Source: an uncultured Bacilli bacterium (GTDB lineage Bacteria; Bacillota_I; Bacilli_A; RF39; UBA660). Taken from it: a stretch of 5,442 nucleotides of DNA. The notes beneath the pieces were generated by a model, which was not told the origin of the DNA, ran no database searches, and saw only the letters and a list, made by a program, of their open reading frames with translations. Of the stretch, positions 1 through 5,442 are shown piece after piece; within the stretch, counting starts at the first letter, position 1, and each line of letters begins with the position of its first letter. A program made the translations under genes and the position numbers. The stretch is taken from positions 1 to 5,442 of the forward strand of contig CANQIM010000082.1 in NCBI GenBank assembly GCA_947624075.1, in the 5' to 3' direction.

Positions 1-1
1 T

Positions 2-55
2 GATGATGTAACTTTAAATCCTTTCGATATATTTGGTGATAAAAATGAAAGATAA
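2..55 (+). CDS. C-terminal end of an upstream gene (5' part outside the window)
   Basis: Reading frame 2 is open from the window edge to a TAA at 53-55 and encodes the tail DDVTLNPFDIFGDKNER. A charged tail after an NPFDIFG-like stretch looks like a plausible protein C-terminus, and its last 11 bases overlap the start of the next gene, as is common in bacterial operons. Only 17 codons are visible, so neither product nor reality can be proven. The other two plus-strand frames stop within the first 12 bases. Alternatively this is non-coding leader sequence of the next gene. Confidence 0.4.
   Translation, partial: DDVTLNPFDIFGDKNER
35..40 (+). promoter_or_regulatory. ribosome binding site GGTGAT that decides the start of the small plus-strand gene
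   Basis: GGTGAT matches the 3' part of the consensus GGAGGTGAT and sits four bases before the ATG at 45. The reading frame could also open at TTG 33 or GTG 36, but those codons overlap this site and have no Shine-Dalgarno sequence of their own, so ATG 45 is preferred. Confidence 0.45.
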
Positions 56-272
56 AATTATATATTACCATGCAATAAAAGGATTTATTACTTTTAATGA
101 CTTGATAACGGATCTTAAAATTATCTTAGAAAATTATAAATCTTTAGAAGAAATACTTATTGATATATTGAAAAATTTTCAATTTGATGATGAAATGATT
201 GCTTCTTTATTTACTTGTGATATTAAAAGTAGTTTAGAAAATATAATTTATGTTTTACAAGATAGATTATAA
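45..272 (+). CDS. small hypothetical protein, 75 aa
   Basis: I do not recognise this protein and assign no function. With the ATG at 45 it has 75 residues, begins MKDKIIYYHAIKGF and ends VLQDRL before TAA at 270-272. The frame also reaches back to TTG 33 (79 aa). It is rich in Ile, Leu, Lys, Asp and Glu in a pattern suggesting several amphipathic helices (about residues 17-32, 36-46 and 58-74). It has a single Cys (in SLFTCD) and no signal peptide or membrane segment, so it is probably a small soluble cytoplasmic protein. It overlaps the presumed upstream gene by 11 bases, suggesting translational coupling, and a hairpin begins three bases after its stop. It faces the four minus-strand genes and so belongs to a separate unit. 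It could be an accessory or phage-derived protein, but nothing visible proves that. Confidence 0.55.
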   Translation: MKDKIIYYHAIKGFITFNDLITDLKIILENYKSLEEILIDILKNFQFDDEMIASLFTCDIKSSLENIIYVLQDRL

Positions 273-274
273 TG

Positions 275-326
275 CAAAGAAGAAGTATTAACTACTCCTT
301 CTTTGTTGGCAAACAAGCCATTTTTT
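275..326 (+). terminator. candidate intrinsic terminator after the small plus-strand gene (two hairpins, then T6)
   Basis: Arms 275-287 and 293-305 pair at 12 of 13 positions around a 5-base loop (the A283/C297 pair is mismatched). A second short hairpin follows, TGGC 307-310 with GCCA 317-320, directly before six T at 321-326. It starts three bases after the stop codon at 272. The long stem has no T run of its own, and the hairpin that does has only four pairs, so terminator strength is uncertain. Read on the minus strand the long stem is fully paired (U-G in place of A-C), but no T run follows in that direction. Confidence 0.5.
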
Positions 327-341
327 CCAAAAAACAAATAA

Positions 342-391
342 TGTACGGGAACTTAGTCGTGAAAAAGGTTAGTTTCGTACACTTTTTCGCG
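342..391. repeat. nested inverted repeats forming two mutually exclusive stems
   Basis: Stem A pairs 342-353 with 371-381: TGTACG with CGTACA, then a G-U pair, one bulged G, and ACT-type pairing. Stem B pairs 358-367 with 382-391: ten pairs including one G-U. The 5' arm of stem B lies in the loop of stem A, and its 3' arm directly follows stem A. With no connecting bases there, both cannot form at once. The non-Watson-Crick positions are G-U in plus-strand RNA but A-C mismatches in minus-strand RNA, so a plus-strand transcript folds better. Read on the minus strand, stem A is followed by TTATTTGTTTTTT (341 down to 329), which could serve as terminator for the dehydrogenase. A DNA-level role or a dispersed repeat copy is also possible. 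Confidence 0.5.
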
Positions 392-569
392 TGCAATAAT
401 TTCCAATACAAATGATATTCTAACACTTTTTATTTATTTTTTCTATTTTTTTTGCATTTTTATGGGAACTTTTTTATTTACATATTTTTGATTCTATTAA
501 ACGGAAACTTGCATTTTATTTCTTCCCCATTTTTTTATTTTGTCAATTTACATTAATTATAAACATCAA

Positions 570-1490
570 CTAACCCATTATTTGTCCACCATTAACATGC
601 ATTACTTGTCCAGTCATATAACTTGAATCATCGGATGCTAAAAAGACAAAGGTTGGTGCTAATTCATAAGGCATGGCTCCTCTTGCCATTGCTGCATCAG
701 CTCCCAAAGATGGAATTTTTTCTTTTACCCAGCAAGCTGGTTGTAGCGGCGTCCAAAAAAATCCAGGGGCAATAGCATTTACTCTTATATTTTTTAACGC
801 CAAATTTCTTGCTAACGACCTAGTAAAACCTACTATTGCTCCTTTTGATGTGACATAATCAATCAATTGTGGTTCACCATAAAAAGCTGTTACTGATGTC
901 AAATTTATTATTGAAGAACCCGATTTTAAATAAGGTAAAACTTCCTTCGTCAAGTAAAACATCCCATAAACATTGACTTTCATTGTTCTATCAAATTGTT
1001 GATCACTAATACCACCAAGTTCATCTTGTTGATATTGTACACCAGCATTATTAACTAATACATCAATTTTCCCAAATCTTTCCAAGGTTTTTCTTACTAT
1101 TTCACGACAAAAGTTTTTATCAGTAATATCTCCAGCCATTAGCAAGCATTCTCCGCCTAAACTTTCAATATAATTTTTAGTATCATTGGCATCTTTATGT
1201 TCATCATAATAAGGAATTACTACTTTTGCTTTTTCTTTCGCAAAGGCAATTGCTGCTGCTCTACCTAAACCACTATCGCCTCCAGTAATAATTATTACTT
1301 TATCTTTTAACTTACCACTGCCTTTATAATTAGGATTATCAAAGATAGGTCTTGGTTTCATCAAATATTCCATGCCTGGTTGTTTTGCTTGTGATTGTTC
1401 AGGTGCCAAAATATTGTATTTGGTACTTTTTATTCCATATTTTCCATAATAATTATAACCTTGATTTCCATAGACATAATCAAAATTCAT
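570..1490 (-). CDS. short-chain dehydrogenase/reductase, YhdF/YhxC/general stress protein 39-like
   Basis: This 306-residue NAD(P)(H)-dependent oxidoreductase has the classical SDR layout. The cofactor motif TGGDSGLG is at 69-76, Asp121 lies in the DITD segment, NNAG is at 147-150, and the catalytic set is Asn173, Ser199, Tyr212 and Lys216 (YVTSK). PG follows at 242-243, and the family-typical end MTGQVMHVNGG is at 292-302. Before the Rossmann fold, QPGMEYLMKPRP (37-48) is the lead-in typical of YhdF, YhxC and GSP39 of Bacillus and YghA of E. coli, many of them stress-induced; the true substrate is unknown. The first 27 residues hold seven Tyr and several Gly, an extension I do not know from the family. 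GGAGG seven bases before ATG 1490 supports that start. The gene lies 54 bases after the phosphodiesterase with no clear terminator between, so it may be co-transcribed; TATATT at 1509-1514 is a weak private -10 candidate with no good -35. Confidence 0.93.
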   Translation of the reverse strand: MNFDYVYGNQGYNYYGKYGIKSTKYNILAPEQSQAKQPGMEYLMKPRPIFDNPNYKGSGKLKDKVIIITGGDSGLGRAAAIAFAKEKAKVVIPYYDEHKDANDTKNYIESLGGECLLMAGDITDKNFCREIVRKTLERFGKIDVLVNNAGVQYQQDELGGISDQQFDRTMKVNVYGMFYLTKEVLPYLKSGSSIINLTSVTAFYGEPQLIDYVTSKGAIVGFTRSLARNLALKNIRVNAIAPGFFWTPLQPACWVKEKIPSLGADAAMARGAMPYELAPTFVFLASDDSSYMTGQVMHVNGGQIMG

Positions 1491-1497
1491 TATATCT

Positions 1498-1502
1498 CCT
1501 CC
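1498..1502 (-). promoter_or_regulatory. ribosome binding site GGAGG of the dehydrogenase
   Basis: The minus strand reads TGGAGGAGATATA directly before ATG 1490, giving a strong GGAGG with a seven-base spacer. It confirms that the Tyr/Gly-rich N-terminal extension is translated, rather than starting at an internal methionine such as residue 40. Confidence 0.8.
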
Positions 1503-1544
1503 ACTGATAATATATGCCCATGAAAAATTTTTGCTCTTTGTTAA

Positions 1545-3374
1545 TTAAAAAATATTTCTAACCAATTTAACATATTCATTTATTACATTACTTGTCTTAC
1601 TAGAATAAATTGTATCTTTAGCTAAAGTAATATCATCTGTAATTATATTATCTACATTTAAATCAATCATATTATTAATACTTTCTTTACTATTAACAGT
1701 CCAAGCATATAATTCTTTTCCTTCATTATGAACTTTCTTAACTAGTTTTCTAGTTACACTCATTGCTTCAATACTAAAATTATCTGCATCTTTTAAAGAA
1801 GTTATATCTCCATAAGCAAGACTCATAACATAAACCGTTTTTATATTCTTATCATACTTTTTAACTTTCTTTAACACATCATAAACTTGTGAAGTGATAA
1901 CACAACTATCTTCAAAATTTTCTTCATTAATTATATCTACCACTTCTTTTTCTAAAGCTTTTTCATGTCCCGTAGGTTTAATTTCAATATTAAGTCTTAT
2001 ACTATTTTCTTTAGCAAACTCCACTACATCTTTTAGTAAAGGAATTTTTTCTTTCTTATATTTTTTATCAAAAAAACTTCCAGCATCTAATTTTTCTACA
2101 TCTTCATAAGTAAGTTCCCAGGTATTTTTATCTACTCCTGTTGTTCTTTTAAAGTTTGTATCATGAATAACAATTACTTCTTTATCTTTTGTTTCTTGAA
2201 CATCTAATTCAATCCAATCTGCTCCTAATTTTTTAGCTCCTACAAAAGCACTCATTGTATTTTCTGGATAAAATACTGATGCTCCTCTATGAGCAGTTAC
2301 TTCTAGTCTTCTCGTATATTCGATATTTAGATTATAATCGCCTTTATATAATCCATAAGTAAATAAAAATCCCAGTATTAAAGCCATACCACTGAACATC
2401 CAAGTAATTCTTTTCAACCATTTATTTGTCTTTGTATTTTTATTTTCATCAATAATTATATGTTTTATCTTTTCTTTTTTCTCATCTTTATGTAAATAGT
2501 ATAGTACACTTATAGTTGCATAACTAATCGGTGTCGTCAAAAGTACAAAGACAATAAAAGTAAAAGCAATAAATAACCAAATAATTGTCGCTGATAAACT
2601 TTTTATAATCAATATTTTTTCAAATACTTTACTTACAAGCATTATTAATAAAATTCCCGCAATTAATAATAAAAAGTACAAAATAAATATTACTAACTGT
2701 ACAACTATTAAAGTAACTAAATCTTTTAAATGACTTTTTTTACTCAACTTGATACTATCTTTTCTAGCTTCTAAAAAGTTTTTACCTTCTACTACATGAT
2801 AATGAAATATATATAACAAGCGAAGTAATAATATTAAAAGCAAAACATATAAAGAAACAATCAAAGACAAAAGAAACCTATTTTTTATAATATATTCCAT
2901 TATAAATTCTGGTATTTTTATTGTCGCAATTAAACTAGAGGAAACACCAATATTTAAAAAAGGAATTAAAAATAATACTAAAAAAACAACCATAATATTT
3001 TTTATCTTAAAAAAACCCTGGCATTTTTTTAAAGCAATACTACAAGCATCACTCATTTTTATTTTTTTCTTTTGATAAGATGCATCAAGTATTACAATAA
3101 TTGCTGCTATATCAAATAATGTATAAACAGCCATAAGAAGAAACAAAATTATCAGTAATACTATAACTATAGGATTTAATAGAAATGATAAAAAATTTTC
3201 TAAAGTCAAATAACTATAGCCTGTTATTTTTGTTATTAGATTAAATAAATTCAAAAAAAGGGGCATAAATATTAGTAAGGTTAAAATCTTATATAAAGCT
3301 TCAAATCCTACTAGGGTTTTTAAATTATAATTTAGTAAGCTAATTACCTTTTTTACTTTTTTCATCTTTTCCAC
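1545..3374 (-). CDS. membrane-anchored glycerophosphodiester phosphodiesterase
   Basis: The predicted enzyme hydrolyses glycerophosphodiesters to sn-glycerol 3-phosphate and an alcohol. The N-terminal half (about residues 20-345) is very hydrophobic, with about eight membrane segments (near 28-48, 64-97, 126-148, 166-190, 217-247, 260-292 and 324-343). It fits the membrane domain found fused to such enzymes in Firmicutes. The catalytic GDPD barrel follows from about 356. It shows HRG 362-364, PEN 370-372, ELD 389-391, His404 in IHD, NIEIK 462-466 and AWTVN 557-561, so the metal-binding and acid/base residues are all present. The barrel comes after the last membrane segment and probably faces outside, acting on lipid- or teichoic-acid-derived diesters; that is inference. 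The frame opens with GTG 3374. ATG 3365 three codons later (606 aa, preceded by GTGGAAAAG) is an equally possible start, and neither has a strong ribosome site. A terminator and promoter lie just upstream, so it starts a new unit. Confidence 0.92.
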   Translation of the reverse strand: MEKMKKVKKVISLLNYNLKTLVGFEALYKILTLLIFMPLFLNLFNLITKITGYSYLTLENFLSFLLNPIVIVLLIILFLLMAVYTLFDIAAIIVILDASYQKKKIKMSDACSIALKKCQGFFKIKNIMVVFLVLFLIPFLNIGVSSSLIATIKIPEFIMEYIIKNRFLLSLIVSLYVLLLILLLRLLYIFHYHVVEGKNFLEARKDSIKLSKKSHLKDLVTLIVVQLVIFILYFLLLIAGILLIMLVSKVFEKILIIKSLSATIIWLFIAFTFIVFVLLTTPISYATISVLYYLHKDEKKEKIKHIIIDENKNTKTNKWLKRITWMFSGMALILGFLFTYGLYKGDYNLNIEYTRRLEVTAHRGASVFYPENTMSAFVGAKKLGADWIELDVQETKDKEVIVIHDTNFKRTTGVDKNTWELTYEDVEKLDAGSFFDKKYKKEKIPLLKDVVEFAKENSIRLNIEIKPTGHEKALEKEVVDIINEENFEDSCVITSQVYDVLKKVKKYDKNIKTVYVMSLAYGDITSLKDADNFSIEAMSVTRKLVKKVHNEGKELYAWTVNSKESINNMIDLNVDNIITDDITLAKDTIYSSKTSNVINEYVKLVRNIF

Positions 3375-3404
3375 ATCCCAATTATTTATATTTCTTTGTT
3401 AAGA

Positions 3405-3433
3405 AGTATAACATATTTTTAAGCATATTAAAA
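3405..3433 (-). promoter_or_regulatory. extended -10 promoter for the phosphodiesterase gene
   Basis: The minus strand carries TGTTATACT: TATACT at 3405-3410 preceded by TG plus one base, an extended -10. Seventeen bases upstream the -35 position holds TTTTAA (3428-3433), a weak match, as is tolerated with an extended -10. Initiation would fall near 3398, leaving a leader of about 24 bases before GTG 3374. The -35 region overlaps the T tail of the terminator of the preceding gene. Confidence 0.55.
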
Positions 3434-3459
3434 CTCGTTCTAAATTATAAACGAGCTTT
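3430..3459 (-). terminator. intrinsic terminator after the dTMP kinase gene
   Basis: On the minus strand CTCGTT (3450-3455) pairs with AACGAG (3434-3439) around a 10-base loop. The pairing can be lengthened by AAA/TTT across one bulged base, and TTTTAATAT follows. It begins a few bases after the kinase stop codon at 3465. The stem is short and the T run modest, so termination may be partial. Confidence 0.6.
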
Positions 3460-3464
3460 ATTTA

Positions 3465-4136
3465 TTATTTTTTTACTTTTACAAGTTTATATATGTCTTC
3501 ATGAATATCTTCTACTTTACGCATTTCTTGGCCATCATTACATTTAACTTTATTCCAAGATAAATAATCAGCTATAAACATACTTCCTTCATAAACCTTT
3601 TTCATAAAGTCCAAATTTCTCTCATGTATATCATTTTCTACGCCATCATTTTGTTTCCTAGCTTTACGCAATTCTGTTACTAAATCAAAAGGGGCATATA
3701 AAAATATAACATTGTCCGGTTCTTTAATACCTATTTTTTTATATTCAAAATCTATAACATAATCTATAAATTTCTTTTTCTCATCTACACCATCTATTAA
3801 TGCTGACTGATAAATAATACTTGAGGTAGTATATCTATCTAGTAAAATAAAATTGCCTTGTTCATATAACTTTTTTAAATTACTGTACCAAGTAATTCCT
3901 CTATCATTAGCATACAAAGCATTTATAAAATATGGTGATAATTCACTTGGCTGTCCATACTCTCCCTTTAAATATTTTTCAACAGGTAATCCTTGATATG
4001 TATCATAAGATGGAAAGTGATGATTGAAAACTTCTACTCCATCATTTTGTAAATGCTTACATAACATTTCATATTGTGTTGTCTTACCTATTCCGTCGCA
4101 AGCACCTTCGATGACAACTAATTTTCCCTTTTCCAT
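3465..4136 (-). CDS. tmk: thymidylate (dTMP) kinase
   Basis: The protein transfers phosphate from ATP to dTMP, giving dTDP in the cytoplasm. At 223 residues it has the usual size for the family. The P-loop is EGACDGIGKTT at 10-20, with Lys18 and Thr19. One extra residue lies between EG and DG compared with the usual EGxDGxGKT, but the Walker A rule [AG]x4GK[ST] is still met using Ala12. FPSYDT (41-46) is the dTMP-phosphate loop region, YANDR (75-79) precedes the base-binding region, and DRYTTSS (100-106) is the family signature. LRKARKQNDGVENDIHE (156-172) is the lid region with the conserved DIHE. The start ATG lies one base after the ThyX stop and has no good ribosome site, so it is probably translated by coupling to the synthase. 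Being next to a dTMP synthase supports dTMP as substrate over other nucleotides. The symbol is by family; other deoxynucleotide kinases are less likely. Confidence 0.92.
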   Translation of the reverse strand: MEKGKLVVIEGACDGIGKTTQYEMLCKHLQNDGVEVFNHHFPSYDTYQGLPVEKYLKGEYGQPSELSPYFINALYANDRGITWYSNLKKLYEQGNFILLDRYTTSSIIYQSALIDGVDEKKKFIDYVIDFEYKKIGIKEPDNVIFLYAPFDLVTELRKARKQNDGVENDIHERNLDFMKKVYEGSMFIADYLSWNKVKCNDGQEMRKVEDIHEDIYKLVKVKK

Positions 4137-4137
4137 T

Positions 4138-5385
4138 TTATATTTTTCTTGTTAAAACTTTTCCTTCTTTAAATTTGCAATCTTGTGAACAAGTAAAGTC
4201 TGGGAAAGTACATCTTGCTCCATAAGAGTATTTTTCTATATCATCCTTTAAATAATGATTTTTATCTTCTAATGCTTTCTTATATTTAAGTAAAGTATCT
4301 CTTGTTTGTAACATTATTTCTAATTGAGCAGCACTACATAATCTTTCTTTGCATTTTAAAATGAAATCAGCATATTTTCCTACTTCATTAATTTTAACTA
4401 ATTCACCTTGTGGATTAACATCTTTTACAATTTGCATATCACCAAGCCATTCATCAACAAGCATTGGATCATCTTGAATAATAGGTGGAACAAAGTACTC
4501 CTTCTCATCCATTATTTCTAATTGATAATCAAGTGTTCTATGTCTTTGGGCTTGAGCAAACTCGGCAAATGAGCCTTTATACGTAGTAGAATAAATATCA
4601 CCAAAATATTCTTCACATTTATCTAAATCTTTTCCAAAAAGTGATATACTTCTACACTTTTCATTCTTCATTAATCCATCTTCAAGAACACCTACATCAT
4701 AAAGACCTTCTAATAATTCTTTCATTGAAGTAGCTAATTTATTTTCAAATGGTTTACTCATATCAGCTTTTTTAATATAATCTTCCATCCAAGAAGCAAT
4801 GTAATTAATTTGCCTTAAAGAAGTAGAATAAATCATCTGTGTTGGCATAAATACAGTTACTAAATATCTAGCATTTTCTTGGGCTAACTTTTGAATTTTA
4901 GAATCATTATATACATATCCATATTTTTCTTTAATTTTAATTTTAAATATATTAATCCATTTATTATAAAGTTTTTCTTCATCTTCTGTTATAACTGATC
5001 CATCTTTTCTTACAACAGGTGTATATCTAGCTGATTTTTCACTTGTTGTATATTGATGTTCATTATTTAAAACCATAGCCAAAATTTTAGGTAAGTTTTG
5101 AAAATTAAAATTTATTGTTATATGATCATAAACACTATGATGACCATTATTTAGAGTCATATCAACTCTTTTCATAGTTTTTTCTTCTGGTTCATTTACT
5201 AGATGAGCAAAGCCTTCTTTGTCGTAGCAAACACCAGCGATTTTTCCAGAAAACTTAATGGCTGCATCCAAGTCAAACCTTCCATTTAAATCTAAATATA
5301 AATTAGGTAAAATATCAACTTTTATTTTTGTTGATTCAACTTCTTCCTCTTTATTCAATTCTTGTGTCTTTTCTTTTTGTTCCAT
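4138..5385 (-). CDS. thyX: ThyX-type flavin-dependent thymidylate synthase, tandem-domain form
   Basis: ThyX enzymes make dTMP from dUMP using methylene-tetrahydrofolate as carbon donor and NADPH-reduced FAD. At 415 residues this is nearly twice the usual length of about 220-250. The N-terminal half has GHHSVYDH (81-88; family GHxSxFEH) and a degenerate ThyX motif at 108-121: the expected RHR is NEH, but the Ser and Arg of RHRx7SxR remain (Ser118, Arg120). NARYLV (171-176) and SLRQINYI (189-196) match the next conserved ThyX segments. The second half has FAEFAQAQRHRT (273-284) with an intact RHR (281-283) but no following SxR, then RLCSAAQLEI (348-357), matching the RxxxAQWEI segment. The halves thus keep complementary parts of the active site. 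The tail has Cys392, Cys399 and Cys403. The first 20 residues are Glu/Lys-rich and probably disordered. AGGAGG before ATG 5385 fixes the start. It is the first gene of a pair with dTMP kinase. Confidence 0.88.
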   Translation of the reverse strand: MEQKEKTQELNKEEEVESTKIKVDILPNLYLDLNGRFDLDAAIKFSGKIAGVCYDKEGFAHLVNEPEEKTMKRVDMTLNNGHHSVYDHITINFNFQNLPKILAMVLNNEHQYTTSEKSARYTPVVRKDGSVITEDEEKLYNKWINIFKIKIKEKYGYVYNDSKIQKLAQENARYLVTVFMPTQMIYSTSLRQINYIASWMEDYIKKADMSKPFENKLATSMKELLEGLYDVGVLEDGLMKNEKCRSISLFGKDLDKCEEYFGDIYSTTYKGSFAEFAQAQRHRTLDYQLEIMDEKEYFVPPIIQDDPMLVDEWLGDMQIVKDVNPQGELVKINEVGKYADFILKCKERLCSAAQLEIMLQTRDTLLKYKKALEDKNHYLKDDIEKYSYGARCTFPDFTCSQDCKFKEGKVLTRKI

Positions 5386-5389
5386 TTTT

Positions 5390-5395
5390 CCTCCT
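5390..5395 (-). promoter_or_regulatory. strong ribosome binding site AGGAGG of thyX
   Basis: The minus strand reads GTAGGAGGAAAA directly before ATG 5385. The perfect AGGAGG, four bases from the ATG, fixes the start of the synthase and suggests efficient translation. The kinase gene downstream has no comparable site. Confidence 0.8.
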
Positions 5396-5405
5396 ACGTT
5401 TATGT

Positions 5406-5411
5406 ATGATA
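5406..5411 (-). promoter_or_regulatory. possible -10 element for the thyX-tmk unit
   Basis: The minus strand has TATCAT, five of six matches to TATAAT, about 20 bases before the start codon. The -35 position at 17-base spacing (5429-5434, AGTTAA) is poor, and the sequence further upstream is outside the window. The unit could instead be read from a promoter beyond the edge. Confidence 0.25.
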
Positions 5412-5442
5412 TTTTCCCTTTTAACTCTTTAACTACAATTAT

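Larger units (their letters stand above)
273..569. other. convergent non-coding gap with inverted repeats on the left and A/T-rich sequence on the right
   Basis: The gap separates the plus-strand small gene from the 3' end of the minus-strand dehydrogenase. The left part (275-394) is richer in G/C than its surroundings and dense in inverted repeats. The right part (about 400-569) is long T-runs on the plus strand (A-runs on the minus strand) with no gene and no convincing structure. The only open frame of note is a GTG-started 44-codon frame on the minus strand (426 down to 292). It has no ribosome site and runs through the hairpins, so I do not call it a gene. Confidence 0.6.

Noticed and set aside
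342..391. H-type pseudoknot made from both stems at once
   Set aside because: There are no bases between the 3' arm of stem A (ends 381) and the 3' arm of stem B (starts 382), yet that linker would have to span an 11-pair helix. This is sterically impossible, so the stems are alternatives.
292..426. 44-codon minus-strand frame with GTG start, downstream of the dehydrogenase
   Set aside because: It has no ribosome site, an in-frame TAA two codons before the GTG, and passes through all the hairpins of the gap. It is kept only as support for a possible repeat block.
401..569. Recurring GGGAACT / GGAAACT and TTGCATTTT words in the A/T-rich part of the gap
   Set aside because: The words are short, irregularly spaced and differ in flanks; in sequence this T-rich they are expected by chance, so I do not call a repeat array.
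673..858. 61-codon plus-strand open frame
   Set aside because: It lies wholly antisense inside the well-supported dehydrogenase, with low-complexity Ala/Phe/Pro composition and no ribosome site. It is a shadow frame.
1527..1537. AAAAATTTTT palindrome between the phosphodiesterase and dehydrogenase genes as a terminator
   Set aside because: A pure A/T palindrome with no G/C stem and no separate T tail is too weak to call a terminator.
1491..1544. Sigma-B type promoter before the stress-type dehydrogenase
   Set aside because: GGGCAT weakly resembles the -10 GGGTAT, but no GTTT-type -35 lies at the proper distance. The family link to stress alone does not support calling it.
1894..2109. 71-codon plus-strand open frame
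   Set aside because: It is antisense to the catalytic GDPD domain and dominated by Ser, Phe and Leu, mirroring the Lys/Glu codons of the real gene. It is a shadow frame.

Overview
The window is AT-rich (roughly 30% GC by eye) and reads in the standard bacterial code: tryptophans are TGG and no gene needs TGA read as an amino acid. Strong AGGAGG/GGAGG ribosome sites, very short spacers and Lys/Ile/Asn-rich proteins point to a low-GC Firmicute (Bacilli or Clostridia type, possibly a gut lineage). I cannot name the species.

Layout. Four clear genes lie on the minus strand, transcribed from right to left. A two-gene dTMP unit comes first: an unusually long, double-domain ThyX-type flavin-dependent thymidylate synthase (4138-5385), then a dTMP kinase (3465-4136) one base after it. 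A hairpin terminator (about 3430-3459) ends this unit and abuts an extended -10 promoter (3405-3433) for the next gene, a membrane-anchored glycerophosphodiester phosphodiesterase (1545-3374). Then, 54 bases further on, comes a short-chain dehydrogenase of the YhdF/YhxC/general-stress-protein-39 group (570-1490).

The left edge (1-272) is on the plus strand. It holds the last codons of an upstream gene and a small 75-residue protein of unknown function that overlaps it. The plus- and minus-strand genes converge on a 297-base non-coding gap (273-569). Its left part carries several inverted repeats, including two alternative stems that cannot form together; its right part is plain A/T-rich sequence.

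How the genes fit together. ThyX makes dTMP from dUMP with methylene-tetrahydrofolate and FAD, and the adjacent kinase makes dTDP, so the pair is a compact module supplying DNA thymine. The phosphodiesterase probably handles glycerophosphodiesters from membrane lipids or teichoic acid at the cell surface. The dehydrogenase resembles stress-induced oxidoreductases. I see no direct functional link between the last two and the dTMP pair.

The most interesting item is the ThyX protein: its two halves look like tandem ThyX domains that have lost complementary parts of the ThyX motif. I see no mobile element, CRISPR array, tRNA or rRNA.
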